The notes: generated by a model from the sequence alone, not told the origin. A DNA stretch of 64,000 bases from Chitinophaga sp. CF418 (GCF_900142925.1 NZ_FRCN01000001.1:1-64000), one strand, 5' to 3'. Counted from the first letter of the stretch, positions 51,741-61,347 are shown. Program-made: numbers and translations.

Positions 51741-53999
51741 ATGTTCAGGATGATACACGCTTTATTGTTGATAATGACCCTGCTGACGTATAACAGTTGC
51801 CAGTCCAAAAGGGGGAATATTGATCTTGTATCCAAGGGCAGTTCCAGGTATGTGATCGTACTGCCGGATGAACCCACGAAACATGAAACAAAGGCTGCCA
51901 GCCTGCTGCAGACTTATGTGAAACGGATCTCAGGCGCATCGCTTAACATTATTCAGGAAAAAACATATAAAGAGCAACCCGGTATTTTCATCGGCAACAC
52001 TGAGCATGTGGAACAGTTCAGGAGTGGTAAGCTGAAGGGAGAAAGCTTTTTCATTGCTACGGACAACCAACACCTATACATCAGGGGTGGCAGCGGCAAG
52101 GGCATTCTTTATGGTGTATATACCCTGTTGGAAAATTATTTCGGTTGCCGTAAATATGCTGCTATTCCTGTCACTATACCCATCAGTAAAAATCTTCGGC
52201 TGCCACAGGAGCTGATGGATAAACAGGAACCTGCTTTCGTATACCGGGAAACTTATTACCCTGCTGCATTTGACGATGAATACCTGGAATGGCATAAGCT
52301 GCACCGCCTGGAGGACCTCTGGGGCGTATGGGGACATTCCTTTTTCAAGATCCTTCCTCCGAAAACATATTTTGCCACCCACCCGGAATACTATGCACTG
52401 GTGAACGGTAAAAGGCAGACCAGCCAGTTATGCCTGAGTAATGAAGGTGTATATAATACGATGGTGGAATATTTCCGCAAAGCCATCGCTAACAATCCTG
52501 ATGCACTTTACTGGTCCATTGCCGCAGAAGATGGCGGCGGTTTCTGCACCTGCGATCAATGCAGTAAGGCCAATGCAGAGGAAGGCGGTCCACAGGGTTC
52601 ACTGATTCGATTAGTGAATAGAGTTGCAGCTGCATTTCCTGAGCAGCGGTTCACAACACTGGCCTATCAGTACACGGCCCATCCACCGCTTAAAACCAAA
52701 CCCGCCGGCAATGTATACATTATGCTGAGCAGCATTGATGCCTACCGGCAGGAGCCGTTGAGCACCATCACTTCTGCCGCTGCATTCAGAAAAGACCTGG
52801 AAGGATGGGGTACAGTAACAGATCACATTTTCCTGTGGGATTACACCACACAGTTCACTAACTACCTGGCGCCTTTTCCTGACTACAATAATCTGCAGCC
52901 TAATATTCAGTACCTGTCAGCACACAAAGTAACAGGTGTCTTTTCACAGGGCAGTGGCGATACCTACAGTGATATGGCTGCCTACAACAGTTACCTGCAG
53001 GCCAAACTGCTGTGGAATCAATCATTGACTACTGAGGCGATCAGCACAGATTTCCTGAATGGCTATTATGGTAAGGCTGGTCCTTTCATCGGACAATATC
53101 TACAGACATTGATCACTACCATGCACAACACCAAAACACAACTGGATATTTACGGCAATCCTGTTAACAACTATAAGAATTATCTTTCACCTGAGGCCAT
53201 TGATCAGTACTCTAATCTCCTCGACAAAGCTGAAAAGGCGGCTGAAGGCAATAATGAGCTGCTCACAAGAGTATATAATGCCAGGCTGCCCCTGGAGTAT
53301 ACTGTATTACAGCAATCCCGTTTCTTTGGTACGGAAAAGTTCGGATATCTTATTCCGGATAGAAACGGTTATGTCGTGAATCCCCACTGGCCTGAACGTG
53401 TCAGGAAATTTGTAGCACAATGTAAACAGGCGGGTGTAAAAGAACTATCAGAAGGCGGCGGCAATGCAGATACCTATCAGCAGGAATGGGATACTATCTT
53501 CGCCCGCAAATGGATTAACAGCCTGGCCTTCGGGGCAAAGGTTTCGCTACAGAATGCATGGTCGGATGAGTATCCTGCTAAAAAGGAGCGGACACTCACT
53601 GACGGTTTACAAGGTGATAAGGACTTTAGCATCAACTGGCTGTTCATCTATGGAAAGGACCTGGTAGCGACCATCGACCTCGGGGAAGAAAAGATCATCA
53701 CTCAGGTGCAGATGAACTTTCTGCAGGATGCCCGGCATTATATTTTCAATCCATCTGATATTGTGGTAGAAACATCTGCAGATGGTATTAACTTCAAACC
53801 GGCAGGCCAGCAACAACCGGCTCCTGTAGCTGAAGAAGATTATACAGCGGTTGTGCGTAATTTCCGTTTCCGCTTACCTGTTGTTCAGGCACGTTTCGTG
53901 CGTATTACCGGCCATTGTCTGCAGGCGGTGCCGGCATGGAGAGGAGCGCCCTCGGGTAAAAAGGCGGCTGTATGTTGTGATGAAGTATTTGTGCTATAA
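51741..53999 (+). CDS. DUF4838-type glycoside-hydrolase-like lipoprotein
   Basis: 752 residues. Lipoprotein signal (LLLIMTLLTYNSC, Cys20), then an alpha-glucuronidase/GH20-like N-terminal domain (ETKAASLLQTYVKRISGASL, FIGNTEHVEQF), a large DUF4838-like barrel (YWSIAAEDGGGFCTCDQCSK near residue 260, LWDYTTQFTNYLAPFPDYNN) and a C-terminal F5/8 type C carbohydrate-binding domain (VVETSADGINFKPAG, ARFVRITGHC). It is probably a cell-surface glycosidase acting on an acidic or amino-sugar polymer. It follows the TPR-barrel gene by 11 bp and could be part of the same transcript, perhaps trimming or remodelling the secreted polymer. Confidence 0.8.
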   Translation: MFRMIHALLLIMTLLTYNSCQSKRGNIDLVSKGSSRYVIVLPDEPTKHETKAASLLQTYVKRISGASLNIIQEKTYKEQPGIFIGNTEHVEQFRSGKLKGESFFIATDNQHLYIRGGSGKGILYGVYTLLENYFGCRKYAAIPVTIPISKNLRLPQELMDKQEPAFVYRETYYPAAFDDEYLEWHKLHRLEDLWGVWGHSFFKILPPKTYFATHPEYYALVNGKRQTSQLCLSNEGVYNTMVEYFRKAIANNPDALYWSIAAEDGGGFCTCDQCSKANAEEGGPQGSLIRLVNRVAAAFPEQRFTTLAYQYTAHPPLKTKPAGNVYIMLSSIDAYRQEPLSTITSAAAFRKDLEGWGTVTDHIFLWDYTTQFTNYLAPFPDYNNLQPNIQYLSAHKVTGVFSQGSGDTYSDMAAYNSYLQAKLLWNQSLTTEAISTDFLNGYYGKAGPFIGQYLQTLITTMHNTKTQLDIYGNPVNNYKNYLSPEAIDQYSNLLDKAEKAAEGNNELLTRVYNARLPLEYTVLQQSRFFGTEKFGYLIPDRNGYVVNPHWPERVRKFVAQCKQAGVKELSEGGGNADTYQQEWDTIFARKWINSLAFGAKVSLQNAWSDEYPAKKERTLTDGLQGDKDFSINWLFIYGKDLVATIDLGEEKIITQVQMNFLQDARHYIFNPSDIVVETSADGINFKPAGQQQPAPVAEEDYTAVVRNFRFRLPVVQARFVRITGHCLQAVPAWRGAPSGKKAAVCCDEVFVL

Positions 54000-54007
54000 A
54001 ACAAAAA

Positions 54008-54035
54008 AGTGGCAATTGCTATCGCAATTGCCACT
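54008..54035 (-). terminator. Terminator of the GH51 gene
   Basis: AGTGGCAATTGC, loop TATC, GCAATTGCCACT: a perfect 12-bp stem with a T run on the minus strand. It lies between convergent genes, 24 bp past the arabinofuranosidase stop. Confidence 0.85.
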
Positions 54036-54059
54036 AAGGATATCGTAAGACTGTGTATG

Positions 54060-55598
54060 TTATTTCAGTTCCAGCACCACTACTGATGCAGGAGGCAGTT
54101 CCACTACAAGATTATCACCCTGTTTCTTTGCTCCTGAGAATTTCTCAATACGCACTTTATTAGGCTGTTCAAATGTATTGATGTCAGTTGTTTTTGCTGA
54201 AGTCAGCACTTCACCTGTTACTGTTTTCCATTTTGCCTGCTCGAAGCTGGTGCTAAGGCTGATTTTCTGTGAAGGATTTAAGTTCACCAGGGATATATGT
54301 ATTGCACCAGTAGAATCCTGCGAAGCAGAAGCATTCACTGCAGGTATCTGTTCGTTACCGGAAGTGTAAGCAGGGCTGTTCAGTTTTATAGGCAGGTACT
54401 GTGCATCCTGATGTACTTTATACAGATCAAACACGTAGTAGGTAGGCGTCAGCAGCATCTTCTCCTTGTCTGTCAGGATAAGGGCCTGTAACACGTTCAC
54501 GGTCTGCGCCAGTTCGGCCATTCTTACACGGTCGCTATGATTATTGAAGATATTCAGTGTGCTGCCGGCTATCAGTGCATCGCGCAGGCTGTTCTGCTGA
54601 TACAGGAAGCCAGGGTTGGTGCCTGGTTCCACATTTGTCCAGATCCCCCATTCATCCACTACCAGGGCTACACGTTTTTTAGGATCGTATTTATCCATGA
54701 TGACGGAATGTTTGGTCACCAGGGAATCCATGGCCAGGCATTTTTTCATGGTAGTGAAATATTCCTGTTCGGTGAAGTTGGTAGCAGAGCCTTTATCGTG
54801 CCATGTTTTAGGTACAGTATAATAGTGCAGGCTAAGTCCCCACATATTTCCCAGGGGGATCTGTTTCATGCAGGTCTCTGTCCAGTTAAAATCATAATCA
54901 CTTGCACCGCTCGCGATCCTTTTCAGAGGCGCTCCTGCATAGTCACGTGCGTAGGTAGCATATCTGCGGTACTGGTCAGCATAAAAAGCGGGTGTCATAT
55001 TACCGCCACATCCCCAGCTTTCGTTACCCACTCCCAGGAAGCTCACTTTCCATGGTTTTTCGTGTCCGTTCTGCTTACGTAAGTTGCTCATAGGGCTGAT
55101 GCCATCAAAGTTGAAATACTCTACCCATTTGGCCATTTCTTCCACAGTACCGCTACCTACGTTTGCAGAGATATAAGGTTCGGTCTGCAGCAGCTCACAC
55201 AGTTCCAGGAATTCATGTGTACCGAAGCTGTTATCTTCTGTTACGCCACCCCAGTTGGTGTTCACCATTTTAGGGCGTTGTTCTCTTGGTCCGATCCCAT
55301 CCCGCCAGTGATACTCATCTGCAAAACAGCCTCCCGGCCAGCGCAGGTTAGGGATATGGATCTTTTTCAATGCCTCTACCACATCCAGGCGTATGCGGTC
55401 CTTTTTAGGTACGTTCAGTGCAGGATCAACCCAGAAGCCATCATAAATGCAATGCCCCAGGTGCTCAGAAAAATGTCCATAGATATGACGGCTGATGGTG
55501 TGATCAGATTTAGGCTGTACCACGAGACTTGCCGTATTTTGTGCCTTTGCCGCATAATTGAAAAGCACCAGTAACAGGAGCGATAGCTTCTTTTTCAT
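54060..55598 (-). CDS. Alpha-L-arabinofuranosidase, glycoside hydrolase family 51
   Basis: 512 residues with a signal peptide ([20 protein letters not shown]). GH51 hallmarks: [39 protein letters not shown], the acid/base glutamate in GVGNESWG (Glu193) and the nucleophile in VVDEWGIW (Glu316), followed by a C-terminal beta domain. It releases terminal arabinofuranose from arabinan, arabinoxylan or arabinogalactan in the periplasm. It is monocistronic and convergent with the DUF4838 gene. Plant polysaccharide use fits a soil Chitinophaga-like organism. Confidence 0.94.
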   Translation of the reverse strand: MKKKLSLLLLVLFNYAAKAQNTASLVVQPKSDHTISRHIYGHFSEHLGHCIYDGFWVDPALNVPKKDRIRLDVVEALKKIHIPNLRWPGGCFADEYHWRDGIGPREQRPKMVNTNWGGVTEDNSFGTHEFLELCELLQTEPYISANVGSGTVEEMAKWVEYFNFDGISPMSNLRKQNGHEKPWKVSFLGVGNESWGCGGNMTPAFYADQYRRYATYARDYAGAPLKRIASGASDYDFNWTETCMKQIPLGNMWGLSLHYYTVPKTWHDKGSATNFTEQEYFTTMKKCLAMDSLVTKHSVIMDKYDPKKRVALVVDEWGIWTNVEPGTNPGFLYQQNSLRDALIAGSTLNIFNNHSDRVRMAELAQTVNVLQALILTDKEKMLLTPTYYVFDLYKVHQDAQYLPIKLNSPAYTSGNEQIPAVNASASQDSTGAIHISLVNLNPSQKISLSTSFEQAKWKTVTGEVLTSAKTTDINTFEQPNKVRIEKFSGAKKQGDNLVVELPPASVVVLELK

Positions 55599-55946
55599 AA
55601 TTTAGAATTTATGTATTGCATGACTTATCAACATTAGTAAGACGTGGAACAGGCACAAGATAGAAAAAATAATTGTCAATCATACAACTATTTTGCTCCT
55701 ATTACAACCCTTACTCCCACTGCATTTCATCATTATCAAATACCAAACATCATGATTGTTTGTTCAGTGTATTTGAAAGTGTTTCAACTTTTTTCGAAAA
55801 AAAGGACACAAATATTTTGCGTTTTCGGACAATGTTGTACATTTGCAATCCCAATCGCGAACAACGCAAGCGGGAAGCAAAAAGTTCTTAATTAAAGAGG
55901 TCAGTTTAAACAGGCAATTGCTGAATGAAATTGTATCTCAAGACCT
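55599..55946. other. 348-bp intergenic stretch before tRNA-Gly
   Basis: Holds the GH51 upstream region and the tRNA promoter at 55816-55845. No gene. The last 65 bp (55882-55946) are duplicated ahead of the second tRNA. Confidence 0.5.
55816..55845 (+). promoter_or_regulatory. Promoter of tRNA-Gly
   Basis: TTTG (55816-55819), an 18-bp spacer, and TACATTTG (55838-55845), a full -7 match. Predicted start near 55852, about 95 bp before the tRNA. Confidence 0.7.
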
Positions 55947-56022
<76 letters not shown>

Positions 56023-56025
56023 CAG

Positions 56026-56060
56026 AAAAGTCCTGCTGTATATTACATCAGGACTTTTTT
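56026..56060 (+). terminator. Terminator after first tRNA-Gly
   Basis: AAAAGTCCTG, 13-nt loop, CAGGACTTTTTT. The same hairpin follows the second tRNA, so each copy has its own terminator. Confidence 0.75.
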
Positions 56061-56175
56061 ATTGCGCTGGCTTACAACATCAGTTGTAGGTAATACAAAC
56101 AGGGCAGAACAAGTTCTTAACTAAAGAGGCCGGTTTACATCAGCAATTGCTGTCTGAAAACTGCATCTCAGATAC

Positions 56176-56251
<76 letters not shown>

Positions 56252-56254
56252 CAG

Positions 56255-56288
56255 AAAAGTCCTGGTGTTATCACATCAGGACTTTTTT
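56255..56288 (+). terminator. Terminator after second tRNA-Gly
   Basis: AAAAGTCCTG, loop of 12 nt, CAGGACTTTTTT. Near-copy of the hairpin at 56026-56060. Confidence 0.75.
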
Positions 56289-56629
56289 TATGCCCTATAA
56301 GGGCCGATATTTCCTCCCTGATCCATTTTTCCCGGTGGGACCATCCCAGTCTTTCCTTAGACCAGCCAAATCGTATTATTTTTCGCTGTTACCATAACCA
56401 GCCTCTGCTACCCGTGCAGAAAAATAGACCAGGAAACTGACGTTATCCTACACCGTCATTATTACCAACCTCTACTACCAGGCACCCATCCAAATTGGCG
56501 ATTTTGGCTTTTAAACTATCTTATATTAAGATAACACAATACGAATACTAATTAATTATCAAAATCTTACAAAACAAGTATTTTATACAGTCCTTGTAAA
56601 GCTTCTACTATAGCGCATTCTCGGAGATA

Positions 56630-56719
56630 ACCCATATATAACCCATATATAAGCCATATATGACCCATATATAACCCATATCTAAGAGGTATGGGTTATA
56701 TATGGGTTATATATGGGTT
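56630..56719. repeat. 11-bp phased repeat array forming a hairpin
   Basis: Five direct units of ACCCATATATA (56630-56684, with small variants) are followed by a 5-bp spacer and three inverted units TATATATGGGT (about 56686-56718). The inverted units pair with units 3-5 to give a long hairpin with a loop near 56681-56689. Unit length is one helical turn. Function unknown. Confidence 0.85.
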
Positions 56720-56808
56720 GACTATAGTTTATAGATGAGTAACAGAAATGAAAGCGACGAAATAACACCCTTAGCAGACCGGACAGGACGGCCTGAAGGG
56801 CAATAAAA

Positions 56809-56837
56809 AAAGCCCCCTGGTCAGACCAGGGGGCTTT
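56809..56837 (-). terminator. Terminator of the 66-aa membrane protein gene
   Basis: AAAGCCCCCTGGT, loop CAG, ACCAGGGGGCTTT: a perfect 13-bp GC-rich stem with a run of Ts on the minus strand, 22 bp after the stop. Confidence 0.9.
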
Positions 56838-56858
56838 CGCTAATATGATTTAAGTGGC

Positions 56859-57059
56859 TTATTTATACTTTGGATTGTACAGGGTATTATCCGGTACTAC
56901 TACTTCAGGTTTACCCTTGTAGCGGTGTTTGAACAGGTTATAGCAACCGCCTAATACAAAGGACAGGAGGCAGAAGATTGTCACATAAAACAGGAAACGG
57001 GAAGATGATACCCAGCTACCGGTAAAGTCATTCTTATTTTCAACAGTATTGTGTTCCAT
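56859..57059 (-). CDS. Small membrane protein (66 aa)
   Basis: A single transmembrane helix (residues about 21-40, FLFYVTIFCLLSFVLGGCYN) lies between a polar N-terminus and a basic C-terminus (KHRYKGKPEVVVPDNTL). The cysteine just after the helix is not in a lipobox context because the helix is preceded by a long polar segment. It lies 51 bp beyond the end of the glycosyltransferase gene and has a perfect terminator, which supports a real gene. I do not know the family; a conserved small inner-membrane accessory protein is likely. Confidence 0.6.
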   Translation of the reverse strand: MEHNTVENKNDFTGSWVSSSRFLFYVTIFCLLSFVLGGCYNLFKHRYKGKPEVVVPDNTLYNPKYK

Positions 57060-57110
57060 AGCTAAAAATTTCGCATTGCAAACTTACGTCATGTCAAATA
57101 ATAATGCAAG

Positions 57111-58142
57111 TTATTTTTCCAGGGTCCCGAAAGTCTTGCGATTCAGGAAATAATACCTCCAGATCATGATACCATGGAAGACGCCAGTCATTTCCAGCAG
57201 TCTTTTCTGTGGCAGGCGGTCTTTCGAGAACTGGTACCTTCTCCTCCAGCGGAAATAGTCCCTGTAAGCCCTGAAAATGGCCTGCATATCCTTTGGCTTA
57301 CCTGCCACCAGGCTCTTCACCGCTGCCAGCAGGTCAAGGAAAAAGCGTTGGAATAAGATGATCCAGCGGTCGGCCGGATGCAGGTTCTTCCAAAGCATCA
57401 TCAGGTTATTCCGGAAGTTCAGGTAAAGTTTACGGGGATTGCCCTGCGGCAGGCTGCCACCTCCCACATGATATACAACGGATTCCGGACAATAGCAGAT
57501 CCTGTACCCTGCCCTTTTCAGTCGCCAGCAGAGATCCACCTCTTCCATATGTGCAAAGAAATCGGCGTCAAAGCCCCCCACTTCATGGAAGCAGGCCGAA
57601 CGAATGAACAAGGCGGCGCCAGTGGCCCAGAAAATATCCTGGGCATCGTCGTATTGTCCCCTATCTTCCTCTGTCGTATACAGGATCCTGCCTCTGCAGA
57701 AGGTATACCCCAGGATGTCCATCCAGCCTCCAGCCGCTCCGGCGTATTCAAATTCGGTCTTCTTATCATAGAAGCGCAGTTTCGGCTGACAGGCAGCGAT
57801 ACGGTCATCCTCCATCATTTGAGCCACTACCGGCTCTATCCATCCTGGTTCAACTTCGACATCCTGGTTGAGTAATACATATATATCGGCACTGACGTGC
57901 TGCAGGGCCATATTATAGCCTCCCGCAAAGCCGTCATTGGCAGGATTCTGAATAATCTTAACTTCCGGAAAATTAGCACGCACAAACGCTACGCTGTCAT
58001 CTGTCGAAGCATTATCCGCCACATACAGCTGCAGGTTTCCGTAAGTGGAACTACACACTGAAGGCAGGAACTTTTCCAGAAAACTACGTCCATTCCAATT
58101 CAAAATAACAACAGCTACCGATGGTAATACAGACAAAAGCAC
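57111..58142 (-). CDS. Glycosyltransferase family 2 (rhamnosyltransferase-like)
   Basis: 343 residues, GTG start (LLSVLPSVAVVILNWNGRSF). GT-A fold with ADNASTDDSVAFVR near residue 42, LLNQDVEVEPGW (DxD position), and the late block DFFAHMEEVDLCWRLKRAGY with the catalytic acidic pair. This fits the GT2 branch that includes rhamnosyl- and N-acetylglucosaminyltransferases of cell-surface glycans. The C-terminus has amphipathic helices but no clear transmembrane set. It is divergent from the kinase at 58230, and the two starts are only 87 bp apart. It lies well away from both polysaccharide loci, so its product may be a separate surface glycan. Confidence 0.9.
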   Translation of the reverse strand: MLLSVLPSVAVVILNWNGRSFLEKFLPSVCSSTYGNLQLYVADNASTDDSVAFVRANFPEVKIIQNPANDGFAGGYNMALQHVSADIYVLLNQDVEVEPGWIEPVVAQMMEDDRIAACQPKLRFYDKKTEFEYAGAAGGWMDILGYTFCRGRILYTTEEDRGQYDDAQDIFWATGAALFIRSACFHEVGGFDADFFAHMEEVDLCWRLKRAGYRICYCPESVVYHVGGGSLPQGNPRKLYLNFRNNLMMLWKNLHPADRWIILFQRFFLDLLAAVKSLVAGKPKDMQAIFRAYRDYFRWRRRYQFSKDRLPQKRLLEMTGVFHGIMIWRYYFLNRKTFGTLEK

Positions 58143-58229
58143 ACTCTTTACGCGTGAATAATAATTTTTGCGTTACAAATATGCAACAAATTATAATAGC
58201 TTCGGATCAACTTACACTAATTGCGGTTT

Positions 58230-59399
58230 ATGCTTAATTTAGATGCCAGTATGTTTAAACAGGTTATAGGCTGGAAGTTTGTACTGGTATCTACCGCGGT
58301 GATCATCATTGTGGGTACGATATGGTATGTAAGCAGCATCGCCAGCAAACTGGAAGAAGAAGAAACTAAAAAAGTAGCTACCTGGGTGGCCGCCAACAGA
58401 GAATTGCTCCAGGCTTCCGACGAAGCAAACCTCAACCTGGCAGTCGAGATCATTACAAATAATACCAGCATTCCCGTTATTATCACTAATGAAAACGGTC
58501 ACATTATAGACTCCCGTAACCTCGATACCACCAGGCTTTCGGGCAATCCCAAATACATGGAAGAGGAACTGGCCACTTTCAAGAACCAGCACCCGCCTTT
58601 CATTATGGAGATCGATGCGAAAAACAACCTCTATAATTATATCTATTACGGGGATTCCCTTATCCTTAAGCAGGTGCGCTATTACCCCTATATACAACTC
58701 ATTGTAGTAGCGCTTTTCATCAGTATTGTACTGGTAGCGCTCTCCAGCTCCAACCGCGCCGTCCAGAACCTCCTATGGGTAGGGATGGCCAAAGAAACTG
58801 CCCACCAGCTGGGCACTCCCCTCTCCTCTATAGAGGCATGGATAGAGATCCTCAAGGATAATGAAGCCAATGAACTGGTGGCTACCGAACTGCGAAAAGA
58901 CGTGGACAGGCTGAAGCTCATCACCGAACGTTTCTCCAAAATAGGCAGCGTGCCACAGCTGGAAGAACGGGATGTAGTCAGCCAGGTGGAATATATGGTG
59001 ACCTACATCCGGAAAAGAGCGCCGCAAAAAGTAGTGCTGACCATGCACTGCCAGGAACATGAGATCCCCGCCATGATCTCTCCGGCATTATTTGACTGGG
59101 TCATTGAAAACCTGTTGAAGAATGCGCTGGATGCCATGGAAGGCAAAGGCACCATTGATATTTATATTGAGAATCACCCGGCCAATATCGTCATAGATAT
59201 AACCGACAGCGGAAAAGGCATCCCGAAAGCCAACTTTGAAAAGGTCTTCAAACCGGGGTTCAGCACCAAAAAGAGGGGTTGGGGATTGGGCCTTTCACTG
59301 GCAAAACGTATTATAGAAGAGTACCATAAAGGCAGGCTGACAGTGCGTTCATCCGAGCTTAACAAGGGTACGACCTTCAGGATTTTACTCAGAAAATGA
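58230..59399 (+). CDS. Sensor histidine kinase (389 aa)
   Basis: ATG 58230 (MLNLDASMFKQVIGWKFV) gives two membrane helices (about 13-33 and 152-172) around a periplasmic sensor of about 115 residues. The cytoplasmic part has the unusual H-box AKETAHQLGTPLSSIEAW (His192), common in Bacteroidota kinases, and a HATPase_c domain (NLLKNALDAMEG, DSGKGIPKANF, GWGLGLSLAKRIIEEY). There is no HAMP, PAS or response-regulator gene next to it, so the partner regulator must be elsewhere. A tRNA-Leu follows on the same strand. Confidence 0.92.
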   Translation: MLNLDASMFKQVIGWKFVLVSTAVIIIVGTIWYVSSIASKLEEEETKKVATWVAANRELLQASDEANLNLAVEIITNNTSIPVIITNENGHIIDSRNLDTTRLSGNPKYMEEELATFKNQHPPFIMEIDAKNNLYNYIYYGDSLILKQVRYYPYIQLIVVALFISIVLVALSSSNRAVQNLLWVGMAKETAHQLGTPLSSIEAWIEILKDNEANELVATELRKDVDRLKLITERFSKIGSVPQLEERDVVSQVEYMVTYIRKRAPQKVVLTMHCQEHEIPAMISPALFDWVIENLLKNALDAMEGKGTIDIYIENHPANIVIDITDSGKGIPKANFEKVFKPGFSTKKRGWGLGLSLAKRIIEEYHKGRLTVRSSELNKGTTFRILLRK

Positions 59400-59417
59400 C
59401 AATACTTATTAATAAAA

Positions 59418-59448
59418 TTTGTTGGTTATCAAAAAGCGATTAAATTTG
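59418..59448 (+). promoter_or_regulatory. Promoter of tRNA-Leu
   Basis: TTTG (59418-59421), a 19-bp spacer, and TAAATTTG (59441-59448): a complete Bacteroidota promoter, 16 bp before the tRNA. Confidence 0.85.
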
Positions 59449-59464
59449 CACCCACTTCAGCGCT

Positions 59465-59548
59465 GCGGAGGTGGCGAAATTGGTAGACGCGCTACTTTGA
59501 GGTGGTAGTGCCTGAAAGGGCTTGGGAGTTCGAATCTCCTCTTCCGCA
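59465..59548 (+). tRNA. tRNA-Leu (GAG), long variable arm, no encoded CCA
   Basis: Acceptor GCGGAGG/CTTCCGC, anticodon stem CTACT/GGTAG with loop TTGAGGT (anticodon GAG, reads CUC/CUU), a variable arm GTGCCTGAAAGGGCTT typical of class II tRNA, and T arm GGGAGTTCGAATCTCC. Discriminator A. CCA must be added after transcription, unlike the glycine tRNAs nearby. Confidence 0.95.
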
Positions 59549-59555
59549 CGATTAA

Positions 59556-59594
59556 AACAAAGGAGTTATTTCTTAACGAAATAACTCCTTTGTT
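59556..59594 (+). terminator. Terminator after tRNA-Leu
   Basis: AACAAAGGAGTTATTTC, loop TTAAC, GAAATAACTCCTTTGTT: a perfect 17-bp stem followed by GTTTTA. Confidence 0.85.
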
Positions 59595-59812
59595 GTTTTA
59601 TGGGTCTTATTAAATTAAGTCAGGCTAAAGTGGATTAAAGGGGATCAGGTTGAATTTCCGCAAAAAATCTTTCGTTGCGCCATTCATTGCAGTCATTGTG
59701 AACTTGACGATTTTACTAAATTTTCTGCATTGTTTATTCAGCAAATCCGCAACATCATTCTCTCCGAAACGCGTCAAAATCATGTCAGAGCAATCTTCCC
59801 TTTACATCGGCT

Positions 59813-60607
59813 TTAATGCACGAACAGAGATGCATACTGCGAATCAATCTGAAAATGCTTTACGCCCGCCGCTTTCAGACGTTCTGCCTGTGCTGTAGCT
59901 AGAGATGTTGTTTCTGAGCCATGAAACGCCCAGGCATTGATCACACCTATCACAAGTATATTATGACTACCTGCCCAATCGTTATCATCCTTACTGATCT
60001 TATCTGAAAAAAGATAATAGCTGGAAGATTTATAATCATCCCTGCGCATGTTATCCTCTAGCTGCTGGCGGGTACAACTGAGCCTGATCTTCCCTGTAAA
60101 AAACTCCGTAGATTCATCAGTACCGATCATCAATGCATTACTGTACAGATCATACTTTTTCAACAGTGAGATCAATTGCATCCAGACAGCGGTATCATTA
60201 CCACTTAGCTTATTATCGATCATGACACCGAGTTTTCCCTTGCATTGTTGCAATACCTCCTCCAGTTTCAGCACACGGTAACCGTTTGCATTGCGCAGCT
60301 TACTGATGTTCTGCCATGTCATGGAAGATACAGCCGAATCGAGTCCGAAAGAGTTTTTGAAGGTCTTATCATGATGAGTTACCAGTACGCTGTCTTTGGT
60401 CATACGCATATCAATCTCCACCATCCAGTAACCTTTAGCGATCGCTTTGGTGAGCGCCTGCAGGCTATTCTGGTCTGTCGTACTATCAACAATACCTCCC
60501 CGGTGGGCAATCAGGCGGAAGCTTTTAGCTGGTGCAGACTGTGCATTGGAATGTATGCCAGCCAGCAGTAGATAACCAAACAGAATAGATACAATATACT
60601 TTTTCAT
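59813..60607 (-). CDS. Glycerophosphodiester phosphodiesterase family protein
   Basis: Start at ATG 60607 (MKKYIVSILFGYLLLAG), a signal peptide; upstream codons look non-coding. 264 residues with the GDPD core: LIAHRGG (His and Arg of the active site), VEIDMRMTKDSVLVTHHD, and later VMIDNKLSG. The usual PENT motif is replaced by TDQNS, so substrate specificity may differ. It would cleave glycerophosphodiesters in the periplasm, releasing glycerol-3-phosphate. It is a single-gene unit between tRNA-Leu and the acidic protein. Confidence 0.88.
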   Translation of the reverse strand: MKKYIVSILFGYLLLAGIHSNAQSAPAKSFRLIAHRGGIVDSTTDQNSLQALTKAIAKGYWMVEIDMRMTKDSVLVTHHDKTFKNSFGLDSAVSSMTWQNISKLRNANGYRVLKLEEVLQQCKGKLGVMIDNKLSGNDTAVWMQLISLLKKYDLYSNALMIGTDESTEFFTGKIRLSCTRQQLEDNMRRDDYKSSSYYLFSDKISKDDNDWAGSHNILVIGVINAWAFHGSETTSLATAQAERLKAAGVKHFQIDSQYASLFVH

Positions 60608-60795
60608 GTTATAATGCTTTATACCCAGTGTTGGTACTACCTTAAAGGTTGTAACATTTTTCTTTCCATGCAAAATTAAAAGCGGTCGCTGAATATGATT
60701 CACGATCATTTCGTCTAAATAGATACAATGAAGTTATCAATTAATGCACGTCATATATAGATAAAATATTATATTGGCAGCCAAAATTCAAGGCA

Positions 60796-61347
60796 ATGGA
60801 AAAACTATTGGCGAAAAAAGGGATAGAATTTCTATCGTATACCGATGAAGAAGGCTCTCAGATAAGCTACGCCTTCACAAACAACATGCTGAAACAGGGT
60901 ATTATTGTCGTTTTGTCCGAATGGCAATATGAAGTAGAGGAAGAAGAGGAAGAATCCGAAGAATGGGAAGAAACAGTCGAGACTAACGGAGATGAGCAGG
61001 AGGCCTGGGAGGAAGACACTATTGAAGAAGGAGAAGCTGCACCAGATGCGCTTAACGAGACAACGGTTTCAGTAATATTAACTAAAGGCGGTGTTTCTTA
61101 CGAATTCGGCATTTACGCAGATGACCGTGCAGTTGTACCTGTTATCTACCTCTATAGGGTTATTCTTGATTTGATTGACATTATCTCAGGTAGTGATGCT
61201 GACAGTCTGCTGGAAGCTCTCGAATCGGTTTCTACAACAGTTAGTTCATCTGATGATTATGTTGACGAGCCCGAAACCCGGAATCAGCTATATAATCTGA
61301 CAGTGGAACATCTGGAAAAAGCAGCACGTTTATTAGCAGAAAGATAG
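60796..61347 (+). CDS. Acidic hypothetical protein (183 aa)
   Basis: Cytoplasmic protein with no recognised domain. The N-terminal 50 residues and residues 100-183 are structured (KGIEFLSYTDEEGSQISYAF; VIYLYRVILDLIDIISGSD). In between lies a very acidic linker of about 45 residues with runs of glutamate (EEEEEESEEWEE). This suggests two folded parts joined by a flexible acidic segment, perhaps binding a basic partner or metal. It has its own terminator at 61377. Function unknown; the gene is real by composition and codon use. Confidence 0.6.
   Translation: MEKLLAKKGIEFLSYTDEEGSQISYAFTNNMLKQGIIVVLSEWQYEVEEEEEESEEWEETVETNGDEQEAWEEDTIEEGEAAPDALNETTVSVILTKGGVSYEFGIYADDRAVVPVIYLYRVILDLIDIISGSDADSLLEALESVSTTVSSSDDYVDEPETRNQLYNLTVEHLEKAARLLAER

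Larger units (their letters stand above)
56252..56858. other. 607-bp gene-free stretch
   Basis: Contains the second tRNA-Gly terminator, the 11-bp repeat array (56630-56719) and the terminator of the 66-aa membrane protein (56809-56837). Short open frames through the tRNA and beyond are not coding. Confidence 0.5.

Noticed and set aside
56630-56719. CRISPR array
   Set aside because: Units of 11 bp are contiguous, with no spacers and with both orientations; no cas genes are near.
59650-59898. 82-codon plus-strand frame after tRNA-Leu
   Set aside because: Its 3' third overlaps the GDPD gene antisense. The N-terminal hydrophobic run is not backed by a promoter or homologue, so it is probably chance.
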